A stretch of DNA of 64,000 nt, taken from the NCBI GenBank assembly GCA_037134895.1, contig JBAXLI010000002.1, positions 1 through 64,000 of the forward strand, written 5' to 3'. Both the position numbers and the translations under genes were made by a program. Under the pieces are notes generated by a model. It searched no databases and had not been told where the DNA came from. It saw only the letters and a list, made by a program, of their open reading frames with translations. Shown here in pieces: positions 52,703 to 61,159 of the stretch. The DNA comes from CAIRDP01 sp037134895 (GTDB taxonomy: Bacteria; Bacteroidota; Bacteroidia; Bacteroidales; FEN-979). Each line of letters starts with the position of its first letter. Position 1 is the stretch's first letter.

Positions 52703-55642
52703 TTAGAAATTCACTGAATACAGGAACTGGAACCCCCAGCTGTTGTTTGTTGGGAAATACATCGGGCGAACCCCTAATTCAAACGGATAGACAAACCTGA
52801 GCAAATGCAGTTCGGCTGTAAGTTCCGACCCTATCGTCTGGTAGAGGTCAGGAAGGTTCCAGTCAATCGTATTGGTATTGTCGCCCATTGCCTGGTCGAA
52901 GAAAAGGTTCAGCTTGAATCTCTTGAAGTACAGCAAGCCTCCTACACTCCAGTCGGGCCTCAGGAAAGGAAATTTATAGTTAGCCGAAAAACTGATCAGG
53001 TGGTTGTTGTACCCGTTCGTGTATCCCCTTGGATAAGGTACCAGCTCCGAATAACTGTAACCGTATACGGTGTTTTCATCTCTCTGCTGGTACCCCCCAT
53101 ACAGCCAGATCCCGTGATGCCTGAGAATACCGGGGAAGTAGAAATTCGTCTGAACCGCCCATATCGAGCCAAGATTTGAATCCCCGAAAGGAGAATCCGA
53201 ATAAGTCATCTCTATGTTCTGCCCCCATTGGGGATACATGTCCTGGTAATTCGACCGAAGGTACTGGCTGTAGCTTAAATCGTATGTCAGAGTGTTGATC
53301 CAGCCTTTCGTAAAGACCTCAGGCGTAGAGTTGTTATGAAACACATCGGTGAGTGTTGCATTTACCGATGGGGTCAGGGTTCTATACCAGATCCCTTTCG
53401 TAAAGTTCAGGGGAACCGATATGGTCAGCCCCATGCTAAGCTCATTCCATGTAAACCGGTTCAGGGTAGCCGACGACTGGCTTGTATAGTAGTATCCAAC
53501 CTTATTCCCGTAAGAAACATTCAGGTCAAATAACGGGAAAAGCCCCTGGTAACTGAAATTCAGGTAAAACTTTCCCGTACCTTCATTGTAATTCCAGTCA
53601 TATCCGGCGCTGGCAAACGCGGTACTTAAAATATTCTGCGAAAGGGCCATTATCCCCGGATGAATACTCAGGTTCGTTGCACTTAATGAAACCGGTGCCC
53701 ATGAATGTATATTGAACAGATGCCCGATTTTCGAGTACTTTTTTGAGGTAGACTGCGGATGGCTGATCCCGGCTGTATCCTGCCCGGTGGACTTGTCGAG
53801 CAGCATCCTGAATAGGCCTTCTTTAGCAAGTGAATCCTGGAGGTTGGTCTTTTCCTGTAAGGAGAGGAAATCGGCAAGTTTAAAGGAATAATCCTTTACA
53901 TCGCCCAGTGGGATCCATGAAGAAGTGTCAATCGGTGCTTCGGAGAACATGAGCCCGTCGCTGGTATAATCTGAATAGATCAGTTTGGTATTACAGGAAT
54001 TGAAATCAGGGTCATACGCCCCGAAATTTGCAGAACTTACCTGGAAAATCTTGTTTGTGAGAGTGTCAAGAGCAAACAGGTTTTCTATACCGGTATAATC
54101 AGCAGAATAAATAATGTAATTCTTAACCATATGAGATGGCCCGTCAATTCCTGTAAAGGTGAACGGCAGTTCATACCGTTCGCTTCCGTTTTCAGTGTTA
54201 CAGATAGCGATGGTTTTCCCTTTCTCATTCATGTAAAGATAAACCAACTGCTTATCATCGTCGGTGAAGTCGGGTGACTGAAAGGTGGCGCTTCCCGGGG
54301 CTTTTTTCGAGAATATCACCTTCCCGTCGGAGATACGGAGGACCTCAAGAAAGGATTCACCCTTCTCACTGATCTTTACAGCAACGACCAGTTTGCCGTT
54401 ATGCGAAAGCACCGGGGCAAAATATCTTGACCTTCTCGTAAGGTGGTGGATTTTCCTGCTCTGGAAGTCATACATTTTGATGACCGAAAAATTCCTGTTG
54501 GCCCACCTGATATCGGGTTCATATTCAGCCCAAACGATCAGGCTGTCAGAGATGGAATTACTTCCGTCCTGGAAAGCGCCGATCCTGAAAAGGTTCTTTT
54601 CCTGTCCATTGCGTTTAATGATTACAAACCTGCCGACATCCTCATTACTTGTACGTTCGCAGATGAACGTGCTGTCATTCAGATGCATAGGATGAGTGTA
54701 CGTCGTATAATTCCTGGGATTTCTTACGGGGATGATCACTGAAGGCGTTTTAGGTGTTTTGCGATCCTGCTCCTTCCAGATGCTGTCAAGCTCAAGCAGG
54801 GATTTTCTGTACCATTTGACTTTCGACATCCCCGTTGTTCGTTTGATCCCGTCGGCCAGGGGGACGATCATGAAAGGGTATTTTGCAACATGGTCGAGGC
54901 TGTAATTCCATAGTCCGGGTCCGTAATTCTTCCGGCCCATTCCAACCAGGTAATATCCAAGCTCGTATGCATCAGGAGTAAATGTTTTGTAAGAGCCGAG
55001 GGTAGCCAGGTTGAAGTTGTATATCCCTTTTTCAAGTAACTGGGCCCTTAGGAATCCCTCAAACCATCCGACACGTCCCCTCCCGGTTTTTGTGAGTGCG
55101 GTTTCTGTCACTGTTGCGTCGCCTTCGAGGAACCAGGTCGGGACAAAGGCTCCGAGTATTCCTCCTGTGGCCTGCTCGCCGAACACATAATAAAGAGCCC
55201 TGGTAAATCCCTTGTTCATTTTGTTGATCTGCAAGGCATGACGGTATTCATGGATTGCAAGCTGCTCAAGCCATTCCTCGGCATATGCATCAGGGTCGGG
55301 GGTTGGATAAAGTTCTATTCGTTTGGGCGCCCATACCGTCACACCATTCGCGAGGCTGGATGCGTTGTGGAGAAGGATCGGGATACGCGGTTGTTTGGCA
55401 TTCAGGGTGTAGGTTTCAGCTTTCCAGATCCTGTCGAATATATTTGCCAGATACTGTCCGTGGGTCTCATAATAATCAGGATAAATGATCTTGAAATTCC
55501 CGGCTTTGATCTGCTTCCAGCGGATTGAAGCAGGATCCTGCCCGGTAGAAAAATACTGTGCATTCAGGAAAAACGGACAACTGCAGAGGATAAGTTTAAA
55601 CAGGATGCAGCGGAAGGCCCGTATGAGTCCCGGGTTTTGCAT
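52703..55642 (-). CDS. Outer-membrane protein with HEXXH metallopeptidase-like domain, propeller and barrel
   Basis: 979 residues from ATG 55642, with a signal peptide ending FFLNAQ. Residues ~30-260 contain HEYRH (His131-Glu132-x-x-His135) and a downstream Glu173 in WFLEGDAT, the spacing of gluzincin (M1/M61-like) metallopeptidases. A central region (~280-620) has TolB/WD40-like repeats (ISDSLIVWAEYEPDIRWANRN, GENLFALDTL-like). The last ~330 residues are a beta-barrel (NLSYGNKVGYYYT, GFQFLYSVNF). The combination suggests a surface protease anchored in the outer membrane. It begins 2 bp after hldD. Confidence 0.72.
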   Translation of the reverse strand: MQNPGLIRAFRCILFKLILCSCPFFLNAQYFSTGQDPASIRWKQIKAGNFKIIYPDYYETHGQYLANIFDRIWKAETYTLNAKQPRIPILLHNASSLANGVTVWAPKRIELYPTPDPDAYAEEWLEQLAIHEYRHALQINKMNKGFTRALYYVFGEQATGGILGAFVPTWFLEGDATVTETALTKTGRGRVGWFEGFLRAQLLEKGIYNFNLATLGSYKTFTPDAYELGYYLVGMGRKNYGPGLWNYSLDHVAKYPFMIVPLADGIKRTTGMSKVKWYRKSLLELDSIWKEQDRKTPKTPSVIIPVRNPRNYTTYTHPMHLNDSTFICERTSNEDVGRFVIIKRNGQEKNLFRIGAFQDGSNSISDSLIVWAEYEPDIRWANRNFSVIKMYDFQSRKIHHLTRRSRYFAPVLSHNGKLVVAVKISEKGESFLEVLRISDGKVIFSKKAPGSATFQSPDFTDDDKQLVYLYMNEKGKTIAICNTENGSERYELPFTFTGIDGPSHMVKNYIIYSADYTGIENLFALDTLTNKIFQVSSANFGAYDPDFNSCNTKLIYSDYTSDGLMFSEAPIDTSSWIPLGDVKDYSFKLADFLSLQEKTNLQDSLAKEGLFRMLLDKSTGQDTAGISHPQSTSKKYSKIGHLFNIHSWAPVSLSATNLSIHPGIMALSQNILSTAFASAGYDWNYNEGTGKFYLNFSYQGLFPLFDLNVSYGNKVGYYYTSQSSATLNRFTWNELSMGLTISVPLNFTKGIWYRTLTPSVNATLTDVFHNNSTPEVFTKGWINTLTYDLSYSQYLRSNYQDMYPQWGQNIEMTYSDSPFGDSNLGSIWAVQTNFYFPGILRHHGIWLYGGYQQRDENTVYGYSYSELVPYPRGYTNGYNNHLISFSANYKFPFLRPDWSVGGLLYFKRFKLNLFFDQAMGDNTNTIDWNLPDLYQTIGSELTAELHLLRFVYPFELGVRPMYFPTNNSWGFQFLYSVNF

Positions 55643-55643
55643 T

Positions 55644-56609
55644 TTAGAAATATCTTGTTGTCTGAAGGTAGGCCTGAACATATTCGGTGATCCCTTCTTC
55701 GAGGGAAGTGAATGGTTTTGAATAGCCGGTTTTCAGTAGTTTTTCCATCCTGGCCTCTGTAAAATACTGGTATTTGTCACGAATATCGGCAGGAGTGTCG
55801 ATGAATTCAATATTGGGGACCAGTCCCTGGGCAGTGAAGACTGCTTTTGCCAGGTCGAGGAAGCTACGGGCTTTACCGGTTCCCAGATTATATATACCTG
55901 ATGAGTTGCGGTGTTCATACATGAAATAAAGCACATCAACCACATCTTTCACATAGATGAAATCACGGAGCTGCTTCCCATCCTGGTAATCGGGTCGGTG
56001 GGACCTGAACAGCTTCACTTTGCCGCCTGTTTTTATCTGGTTATAGGCATGCATAACCACCGATGCCATCCGCCCTTTATGATATTCGTTCGGACCGAAA
56101 ACATTGAAAAATTTCACCCCATACCATACCGGGGGAGTGAGGGTTTGCTGAAGTACCCATTTATCGAATTCATTTTTTGAAACTCCATAGGGGTTCAGGG
56201 GCTGCAGCTTTAGAATAAGCGCATGGCTGTCGTCGTAGCCAAGGGACCCGTCGCCATAGGTGGCAGCCGAAGATGCGTAAACCAGGGGAATTTCATGCGT
56301 ACAGCAAAATGCCCAAAGCTTTTTACTGTAACCGATATTGAGTTCCTCAAACACCGACATATTGAATTCGGTTGTGTCGGTGCGGGCTCCGACATGAAAT
56401 ACAAATTCGATTTCCTTTGACCGGGACTGCATCCAGTCAAAGAGATCCATCCTTCCGACTTTTTCGCGGAACACCTTTCGGGTAAAATTATTACGCTTAT
56501 CCGCCCTCGAAAAATCATCCGCAATCACGATGTCCCTGATCCCTTTGTTGTTCAGCTTACCAACAAGGCAACTGCCGATAAATCCCGCGGCACCCGTTAC
56601 TATTATCAT
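55644..56609 (-). CDS. hldD: ADP-L-glycero-D-manno-heptose-6-epimerase
   Basis: 321 residues. The SDR Rossmann motif GAAGFIGSCLV at 7-17, YGVSKNEFDKWV catalytic Tyr/Lys, and ASSAATYGDG (Ser/Thr) are all present, with the family-specific SPFRSHRPDYQDGKQLRDFIYV. It makes ADP-L,D-heptose for the LPS inner core. It is followed 1 bp later by the HEXXH outer-membrane protein and preceded by heptamer block K. Confidence 0.95.
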   Translation of the reverse strand: MIIVTGAAGFIGSCLVGKLNNKGIRDIVIADDFSRADKRNNFTRKVFREKVGRMDLFDWMQSRSKEIEFVFHVGARTDTTEFNMSVFEELNIGYSKKLWAFCCTHEIPLVYASSAATYGDGSLGYDDSHALILKLQPLNPYGVSKNEFDKWVLQQTLTPPVWYGVKFFNVFGPNEYHKGRMASVVMHAYNQIKTGGKVKLFRSHRPDYQDGKQLRDFIYVKDVVDVLYFMYEHRNSSGIYNLGTGKARSFLDLAKAVFTAQGLVPNIEFIDTPADIRDKYQYFTEARMEKLLKTGYSKPFTSLEEGITEYVQAYLQTTRYF

Positions 56610-56700
56610 ATTTCAAACCTTAAAGTTTTCACTAAACTGTGTCACGTGATTCGTGAGCTGTGATTCGTAACTCGTCACTCGTAATTCGTCACTTGTTTCA
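56610..56700 (-). repeat. Heptamer repeat block K (CGTRAYT family) over a stop codon
   Basis: Eight period-7 units from 56645 to 56700 (CGTGATT, CGTGAGC, TGTGATT, CGTAACT, CGTCACT, CGTAATT, CGTCACT, TGTTTCA). The last unit holds the TGA stop of the decarboxylase gene (56698-56700). It lies between two minus-strand genes. Confidence 0.88.
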
Positions 56701-58083
56701 TGTCCAAAATCGTATGATATCCTCGATTCCTTCCCTTTCCTTCAGCCTGACGAAAGACTCCCCATCATTGTAATAGCCCAGGATACCTGGAGCATACCTG
56801 CTATTGTACCTTGACCACATTGAGAAGGTATAACCTCCCGAATCATGAACGACGATATAATCCCCTTCATTAACATCGGGGAGGCTCACCCCTTTTGCAA
56901 GGATGTCACCTGCAAAACAAAGCGGCCCGGCGAGGTTCCATGGTTTTGCGGAATTCCCAGTTTTGATGTTCCCATGCTTATCAAGAACGGTATATTCATG
57001 TTGCCAGTCGCGTGGATTCAGACATTCTCGAACAAAGAGGTCGGCACCTACATGGATCATGGCAGTATTGACTTCGGGGTCATGTTTAACATATTCGACC
57101 CTGCTGATGGCCCACCCTGAGTTGGTATATGTCCAGCGGCCGAATTCGGTGATGAGCCTCGTTGATGGTTGTTGGTTGTTGGCTGCTGGTTTTTGGTTAC
57201 TGGTGAAAAGTAGTGGAGCCCTTAGTTTCAGGGCCTCAACATAGTCTTCCATCAGTACCGGGGTCTTATTGCGGAAATAGGAAACAGGCAGTCCTCCACC
57301 GATGTCGAAAGTTGTGATTTGGGCAAATCCTTTGTCCTTCAGAGTGAGGTTGTTGATCTCAAGCATAAGGTCATAAAGCCTGCCAACTCCTTCGGCAAGC
57401 ATATCAAGGGAACATCCCTGTGAACCTACATGAAGATGGAGGCCGGTAAGGAAGTCATTTTCAATGAATGCCGTTATCAGTTCCTTTCTTTTGTATTTAA
57501 GAGGCACTCCGAATTTTGAGTATTCTCCTGCAACACTTGATTCACTGATCGTACCTTCCCCAATCTGCGGATTAATACGTATTCCGATAGTACTGGCTGA
57601 TTTAATTATTTGACCGTTTCGCCAATTATTCTCAGAATTGCGTATTTCATCGGGGTTCAATGCGGCTTCGACTAACTCAATTTCTTTTTTTACCCTTTCG
57701 AGTTCCGTAAAATTATCCAGGTTCAGGTGAACGCCTTCGTTGATCGCAAATTTTATTTCGGCCCTGGTTTTAACAGGAGAGTCATACACTATCATCGATG
57801 GCTTGAAACCCAGGTGAAGCGCAAATTTCACCTCGCCTGAGGAGGCAGCTTCAACCCCGCAGCCCAGGTCCCTGGTGAGGTTCATGATATCTGCCAGCGG
57901 ACAAGCTTTTACCGCCAGTCCGTGAAGAGTCCCGTCGGGGAAGCATCTCTTCAGGTAATTTACCCTTTCGCTCAGAAATCCAAGATCATAAAAGATCAAT
58001 GCGCTGTCTTCCTCACTCACAAGGCCGTTCCTCAATGCATTCTTAAATGCGGAGGATATAGCTGATGCTGAAAGATTTTCCAT
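56698..58083 (-). CDS. PLP-dependent decarboxylase (LysA/ornithine decarboxylase fold type III) with repeat-derived insertions
   Basis: 461 residues. PLP-Lys is in HGLAVKACP (~55), with HVGSQGCSLDML, FDIGGGLPVSYF, ITEFGRWTY, GPLCFAGDIL (CxxxD) and DSGGYTFSMWSRYN conserved. It may be a diaminopimelate decarboxylase or a polyamine-type relative; the subgroup is uncertain. Two stretches look foreign: residues ~125-155 (57625-57674) match repeat block F, and ~292-306 (57160-57201) are six GGTTGTT-type heptamers. The frame stays open through both. It is part of the mqnB-mqnD-decarboxylase cluster. Confidence 0.83.
   Translation of the reverse strand: MENLSASAISSAFKNALRNGLVSEEDSALIFYDLGFLSERVNYLKRCFPDGTLHGLAVKACPLADIMNLTRDLGCGVEAASSGEVKFALHLGFKPSMIVYDSPVKTRAEIKFAINEGVHLNLDNFTELERVKKEIELVEAALNPDEIRNSENNWRNGQIIKSASTIGIRINPQIGEGTISESSVAGEYSKFGVPLKYKRKELITAFIENDFLTGLHLHVGSQGCSLDMLAEGVGRLYDLMLEINNLTLKDKGFAQITTFDIGGGLPVSYFRNKTPVLMEDYVEALKLRAPLLFTSNQKPAANNQQPSTRLITEFGRWTYTNSGWAISRVEYVKHDPEVNTAMIHVGADLFVRECLNPRDWQHEYTVLDKHGNIKTGNSAKPWNLAGPLCFAGDILAKGVSLPDVNEGDYIVVHDSGGYTFSMWSRYNSRYAPGILGYYNDGESFVRLKEREGIEDIIRFWT
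57160..57201 (+). repeat. Intragenic heptamer repeat L (GGTTGTT family)
   Basis: Six 7-bp units on the plus strand inside the minus-strand decarboxylase CDS (GTTGATG-like edge unit, GGTTGTT twice, GGCTGCT, GGTTTTT, GGTTACT). It encodes the low-complexity SNQKPAANNQQPST. Confidence 0.85.
57625..57674. repeat. Intragenic dispersed repeat M, copy of block F segment
   Basis: Matches 26241-26290 at 39 of 50 positions without gaps, by hand alignment. It lies inside the decarboxylase CDS and encodes part of the Asn-rich insert between the PLP domain strands. Confidence 0.75.
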
Positions 58084-58092
58084 ATAGTAAAT

Positions 58093-58893
58093 TTAGGAAA
58101 TTAACTTCTTTTCCCTGGCGGTCTCAACAAGTTTTGAGATGGCATCTTTCCCCTCCTGCCCGAGGCTGAGAGTAAAGTCATTCACATATAGTGCGATATG
58201 CTTCATCATGACTTCCTCGCTCATCTCCTGAGCGTTTGCTTTAACAAAAGGCATTGCCCCGGTCCCGTTCCTCATAGCATATTCTACGCTGCGGTGCATG
58301 ATCCTGTTTAGTTTGCCTATGATTTCGTATCCCAGGCTCTTTCGGGCTATGATTCCTCCAAGGGGTATGGGTGATTTCGTCAGACTTTCCCAGAACTCAC
58401 CCAGGTCGAGCAACTTTACAAGGCCTTTTTCACCGTATGTGAACCTGTTTTCATGTATGATAACACCTGCATCCACAATCCCGTTTATCAGGGAGTCTTC
58501 GATACTGCTGAACAGCATGAACCGTTTCAACCGGGCTTCGGGGAATGCAAACCTGAAGAGCAGGTGGGCCGTGGTATATTCCCCGGGAATGGCAATAGTA
58601 TGAAAGGGGATATCCTGATTGTCGATTTCCTTTTTTGCGATGAGAAGTGGCCCGTTACCTTTGCCAAGGGCGCTGCCGCTATGCAGCAGGACGTAAGATT
58701 GCAGCAGGTATAAATATGCATGATAGCTCACCTTGATCATATCGGCCTGCCCTTTTAAAGCTAGTTGGTTCAGGGTTTCAACGTCCTCCATCACGAAATC
58801 GAAATCAAGTCCTTCCAGGTCTATCTTTTTGTGAACCAGGGCATCAAAAATAAAAGTGTCATTCGGACAGGGGGAGAATGCAAGTCGTATCAT
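58093..58893 (-). CDS. mqnD: 1,4-dihydroxy-6-naphthoate synthase (futalosine pathway)
   Basis: 266 residues from ATG 58893. The substrate-binding-like fold has the MqnD signature FSPCPNDTFIF at 5-15, DVETLNQLAL and GKGNGPLLIAKK. It acts late in the futalosine route to menaquinone. The GTG one codon earlier is possible; the ATG shares 1 bp with the mqnB stop (TGATG), so they are coupled. Confidence 0.93.
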   Translation of the reverse strand: MIRLAFSPCPNDTFIFDALVHKKIDLEGLDFDFVMEDVETLNQLALKGQADMIKVSYHAYLYLLQSYVLLHSGSALGKGNGPLLIAKKEIDNQDIPFHTIAIPGEYTTAHLLFRFAFPEARLKRFMLFSSIEDSLINGIVDAGVIIHENRFTYGEKGLVKLLDLGEFWESLTKSPIPLGGIIARKSLGYEIIGKLNRIMHRSVEYAMRNGTGAMPFVKANAQEMSEEVMMKHIALYVNDFTLSLGQEGKDAISKLVETAREKKLIS

Positions 58894-59594
58894 CACAGGT
58901 TGATTTTTACCCGGGCGAGTTCATTGAGAAGCTGTTCCAGGGTTTTATCCAGATTTTGAACGGCCAGGGGAATATTCCAATGCGATTTGTCCCTTTCAGC
59001 CACATAATTTGAAACCGATCTTATCTCAATGAACGGAACCCCTTCACTCATGCATGCATAAAAGAAAGCAGCCCCTTCCATGCTTTCGAGATCAGCTTTG
59101 TATATCTGCTTCAAGGTATTTATTGTGTCGGAATGGGTATAGATCATATTTACAGTAACACCTTTTGCTTCCGGAAGTTTTTGCAGGATTTCCGATACCG
59201 GCATGTTCCTGTTAACCAGCCATCCGCCCTCATAGGGAAATGAATCAGGATCCTGCAGGCCGAGATCATAAAGTGAGAGATAATTTTCCTCATCTTCCAC
59301 ACCGAGAAGGCCGAATATCTCGGAGGTGACCTGGTACACCTTTCCGATGCGGGTTTCAGGCGCATATGCCCCTGCAATACCGACGTTCATTGCAAGATCA
59401 TACTTCTGCCTGTTCAGCTGCCTGCCCAGGTGATATGCGGTATGTGTCATGCCGACACCAGTAACCAGGAGGTCGATCAGGTGCTTTTTGTATTCATAAT
59501 GCTGAAGGATTTCGTTCTCAGTTCCTTTAAATGAAAGTTTCAGCAGCAGTGGCCGAACTTCGGCAATGGTTGCAGTTACGATGAGAATTTTCAT
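58893..59594 (-). CDS. mqnB: Futalosine hydrolase
   Basis: 233 residues of the nucleoside phosphorylase/hydrolase fold: VTGVGMTHTAYHLG, NVGIAGAYAP, ESMEGAAFFYAC and IEIRSVSNYVAERD. It removes adenine or hypoxanthine from futalosine-type intermediates in menaquinone synthesis. mqnD is next in the operon; mqnA, C and E are not in the window. Confidence 0.93.
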   Translation of the reverse strand: MKILIVTATIAEVRPLLLKLSFKGTENEILQHYEYKKHLIDLLVTGVGMTHTAYHLGRQLNRQKYDLAMNVGIAGAYAPETRIGKVYQVTSEIFGLLGVEDEENYLSLYDLGLQDPDSFPYEGGWLVNRNMPVSEILQKLPEAKGVTVNMIYTHSDTINTLKQIYKADLESMEGAAFFYACMSEGVPFIEIRSVSNYVAERDKSHWNIPLAVQNLDKTLEQLLNELARVKINL

Positions 59595-59669
59595 ATAAAG
59601 AAAATATTTTGCTTCATTGCAAATATCTCAATTTAATCCCAATTCCCGTGAACCTAACAGGATAATTCT

Positions 59670-59677
59670 TAGCTTTG
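59670..59677 (+). promoter_or_regulatory. MFS transporter gene -7 box TAGCTTTG
   Basis: TAnnTTTG 45 bp upstream of ATG 59723. The -33 region is not a clear match. Confidence 0.45.
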
Positions 59678-59722
59678 TGAGTTCAAAACAAGAGATTTAT
59701 TTAAATTAACGAAACGACCGCT

Positions 59723-61144
59723 ATGACTGAAAAAGTACAAAAGATTCTGAGCGAATCGAAGGGAGCACGATGGACAGCCCTCGCCCTGATTTCGCTGACC
59801 ATGCTTTCTGCCTATTATTTTGTGGATATGATTGCCCCGCTTGAGTCCCTCCTGGAATTAAAACCCTATGCCTGGACACCAAGTAATTATGGTTTTTTCT
59901 CCGGTTCCGAATACATGCTTAATGTGCTTGGTTTTCTTATTGTTTCAGGAATTATCCTTGATAAAATGGGTATTCGTTTTACAGGCCTTCTTGCAACAAT
60001 TGTTATGCTTGGCGGCGGCCTGATAAAATTGTATGCCTTAACACCGTATTTTGCTGATGGTGGTTTCGGACATTCTTTTTTTAGTTCCTTCTGGACTTCA
60101 ATGCCCGCAACAGCAAAGGTTGCAGCGCTTGGATATGGCATATTTGGCATTGGTGTTGAAATGGCAGGTATCACTACCTCCCGTACAGTTGTGAAATGGT
60201 TTAAAGGAAAGGAGCTGGCACTTGCAATGGGTATGCAGCTGGCTACCGCCCGTCTTGGCGCTTCCGTGGCGTTCTTCTTCTCTGCCGATATTGCAGGGGA
60301 AAAAGTTGTAGACGGAATACGTACAGGAAACATTCTCAATCCGGTGTATCTCGGCGTTGCCCTTGTAAGCATTGGTTTCCTGACCTTCCTGATGTATACT
60401 TTCATGGATAAAAAACTTGACAAACAGACAGGCCAGACCGGTCCGGGTGCAGATCCGACCGAAGAATTTCATGTTCGTGACCTTGGAAAAATTATCACAA
60501 ACCGTGGTTTCCTTCTGATCTCACTGCTTTGTGTACTGTTCTATTCGGGTGTGTTCCCATTCCTGAAATACGCTGTGCATATGATGCAATGCAAGCTCGG
60601 AGTTGACGCTCATATTGCCGGCAAGATTTCCGGATTATTGCCGATCGGCACCATTTTACTCACCCCGGTCATCGGGCTCTTCCTCGACAAAAAAGGGAAA
60701 GGCGCAACGATCATGATCTTTGGAGCTGTGCTGCTGACCCTGGCACATCTGACCTTTGCCTTCATGCCAAACAATATTGTTATTGCCATCCTGGCGATCA
60801 TCGTTTTGGGTGTTGCCTTTTCACTGGTTCCCGCTTCAATGTGGCCCTCCGTGCCAAAGATTGTTGAAGAACGATACCTGGGTTCGGCTTATGCACTTGT
60901 GTTCTGGATTCAGAACATTGGTCTAATGTTCTTTCCCTGGCTTATAGGGGTTGTGATTGAAGCCGTAAATCCGGGTGTAACCGAGGCAATTCAAAATGGA
61001 GATGTCAACGCGGTTTACAACTATACAGTGCCAATGCTTGTGTTTTCAAGTCTCGGTGTTGCAGCTATTTTCCTGGGATTCCTCCTCCGCAGGGAAGACA
61101 AATTGAAGGGTTACGGACTTGAATTACCAAACAAAAGAACCTAA
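59723..61144 (+). CDS. Major facilitator superfamily transporter
   Basis: 473 residues with twelve predicted membrane helices (LALISLTMLSAYYFVDMIAPL, YMLNVLGFLIVSGIIL, and so on). LDKMGIRFTG between helices 2 and 3 and LDKKGKGATI in the second half are MFS loop-motif relatives. The substrate cannot be told from sequence. It is followed after 15 bp by a T9SS protein, but the pairing may be accidental. Confidence 0.85.
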   Translation: MTEKVQKILSESKGARWTALALISLTMLSAYYFVDMIAPLESLLELKPYAWTPSNYGFFSGSEYMLNVLGFLIVSGIILDKMGIRFTGLLATIVMLGGGLIKLYALTPYFADGGFGHSFFSSFWTSMPATAKVAALGYGIFGIGVEMAGITTSRTVVKWFKGKELALAMGMQLATARLGASVAFFFSADIAGEKVVDGIRTGNILNPVYLGVALVSIGFLTFLMYTFMDKKLDKQTGQTGPGADPTEEFHVRDLGKIITNRGFLLISLLCVLFYSGVFPFLKYAVHMMQCKLGVDAHIAGKISGLLPIGTILLTPVIGLFLDKKGKGATIMIFGAVLLTLAHLTFAFMPNNIVIAILAIIVLGVAFSLVPASMWPSVPKIVEERYLGSAYALVFWIQNIGLMFFPWLIGVVIEAVNPGVTEAIQNGDVNAVYNYTVPMLVFSSLGVAAIFLGFLLRREDKLKGYGLELPNKRT

Positions 61145-61159
61145 AGCCAGCATGTCTTT

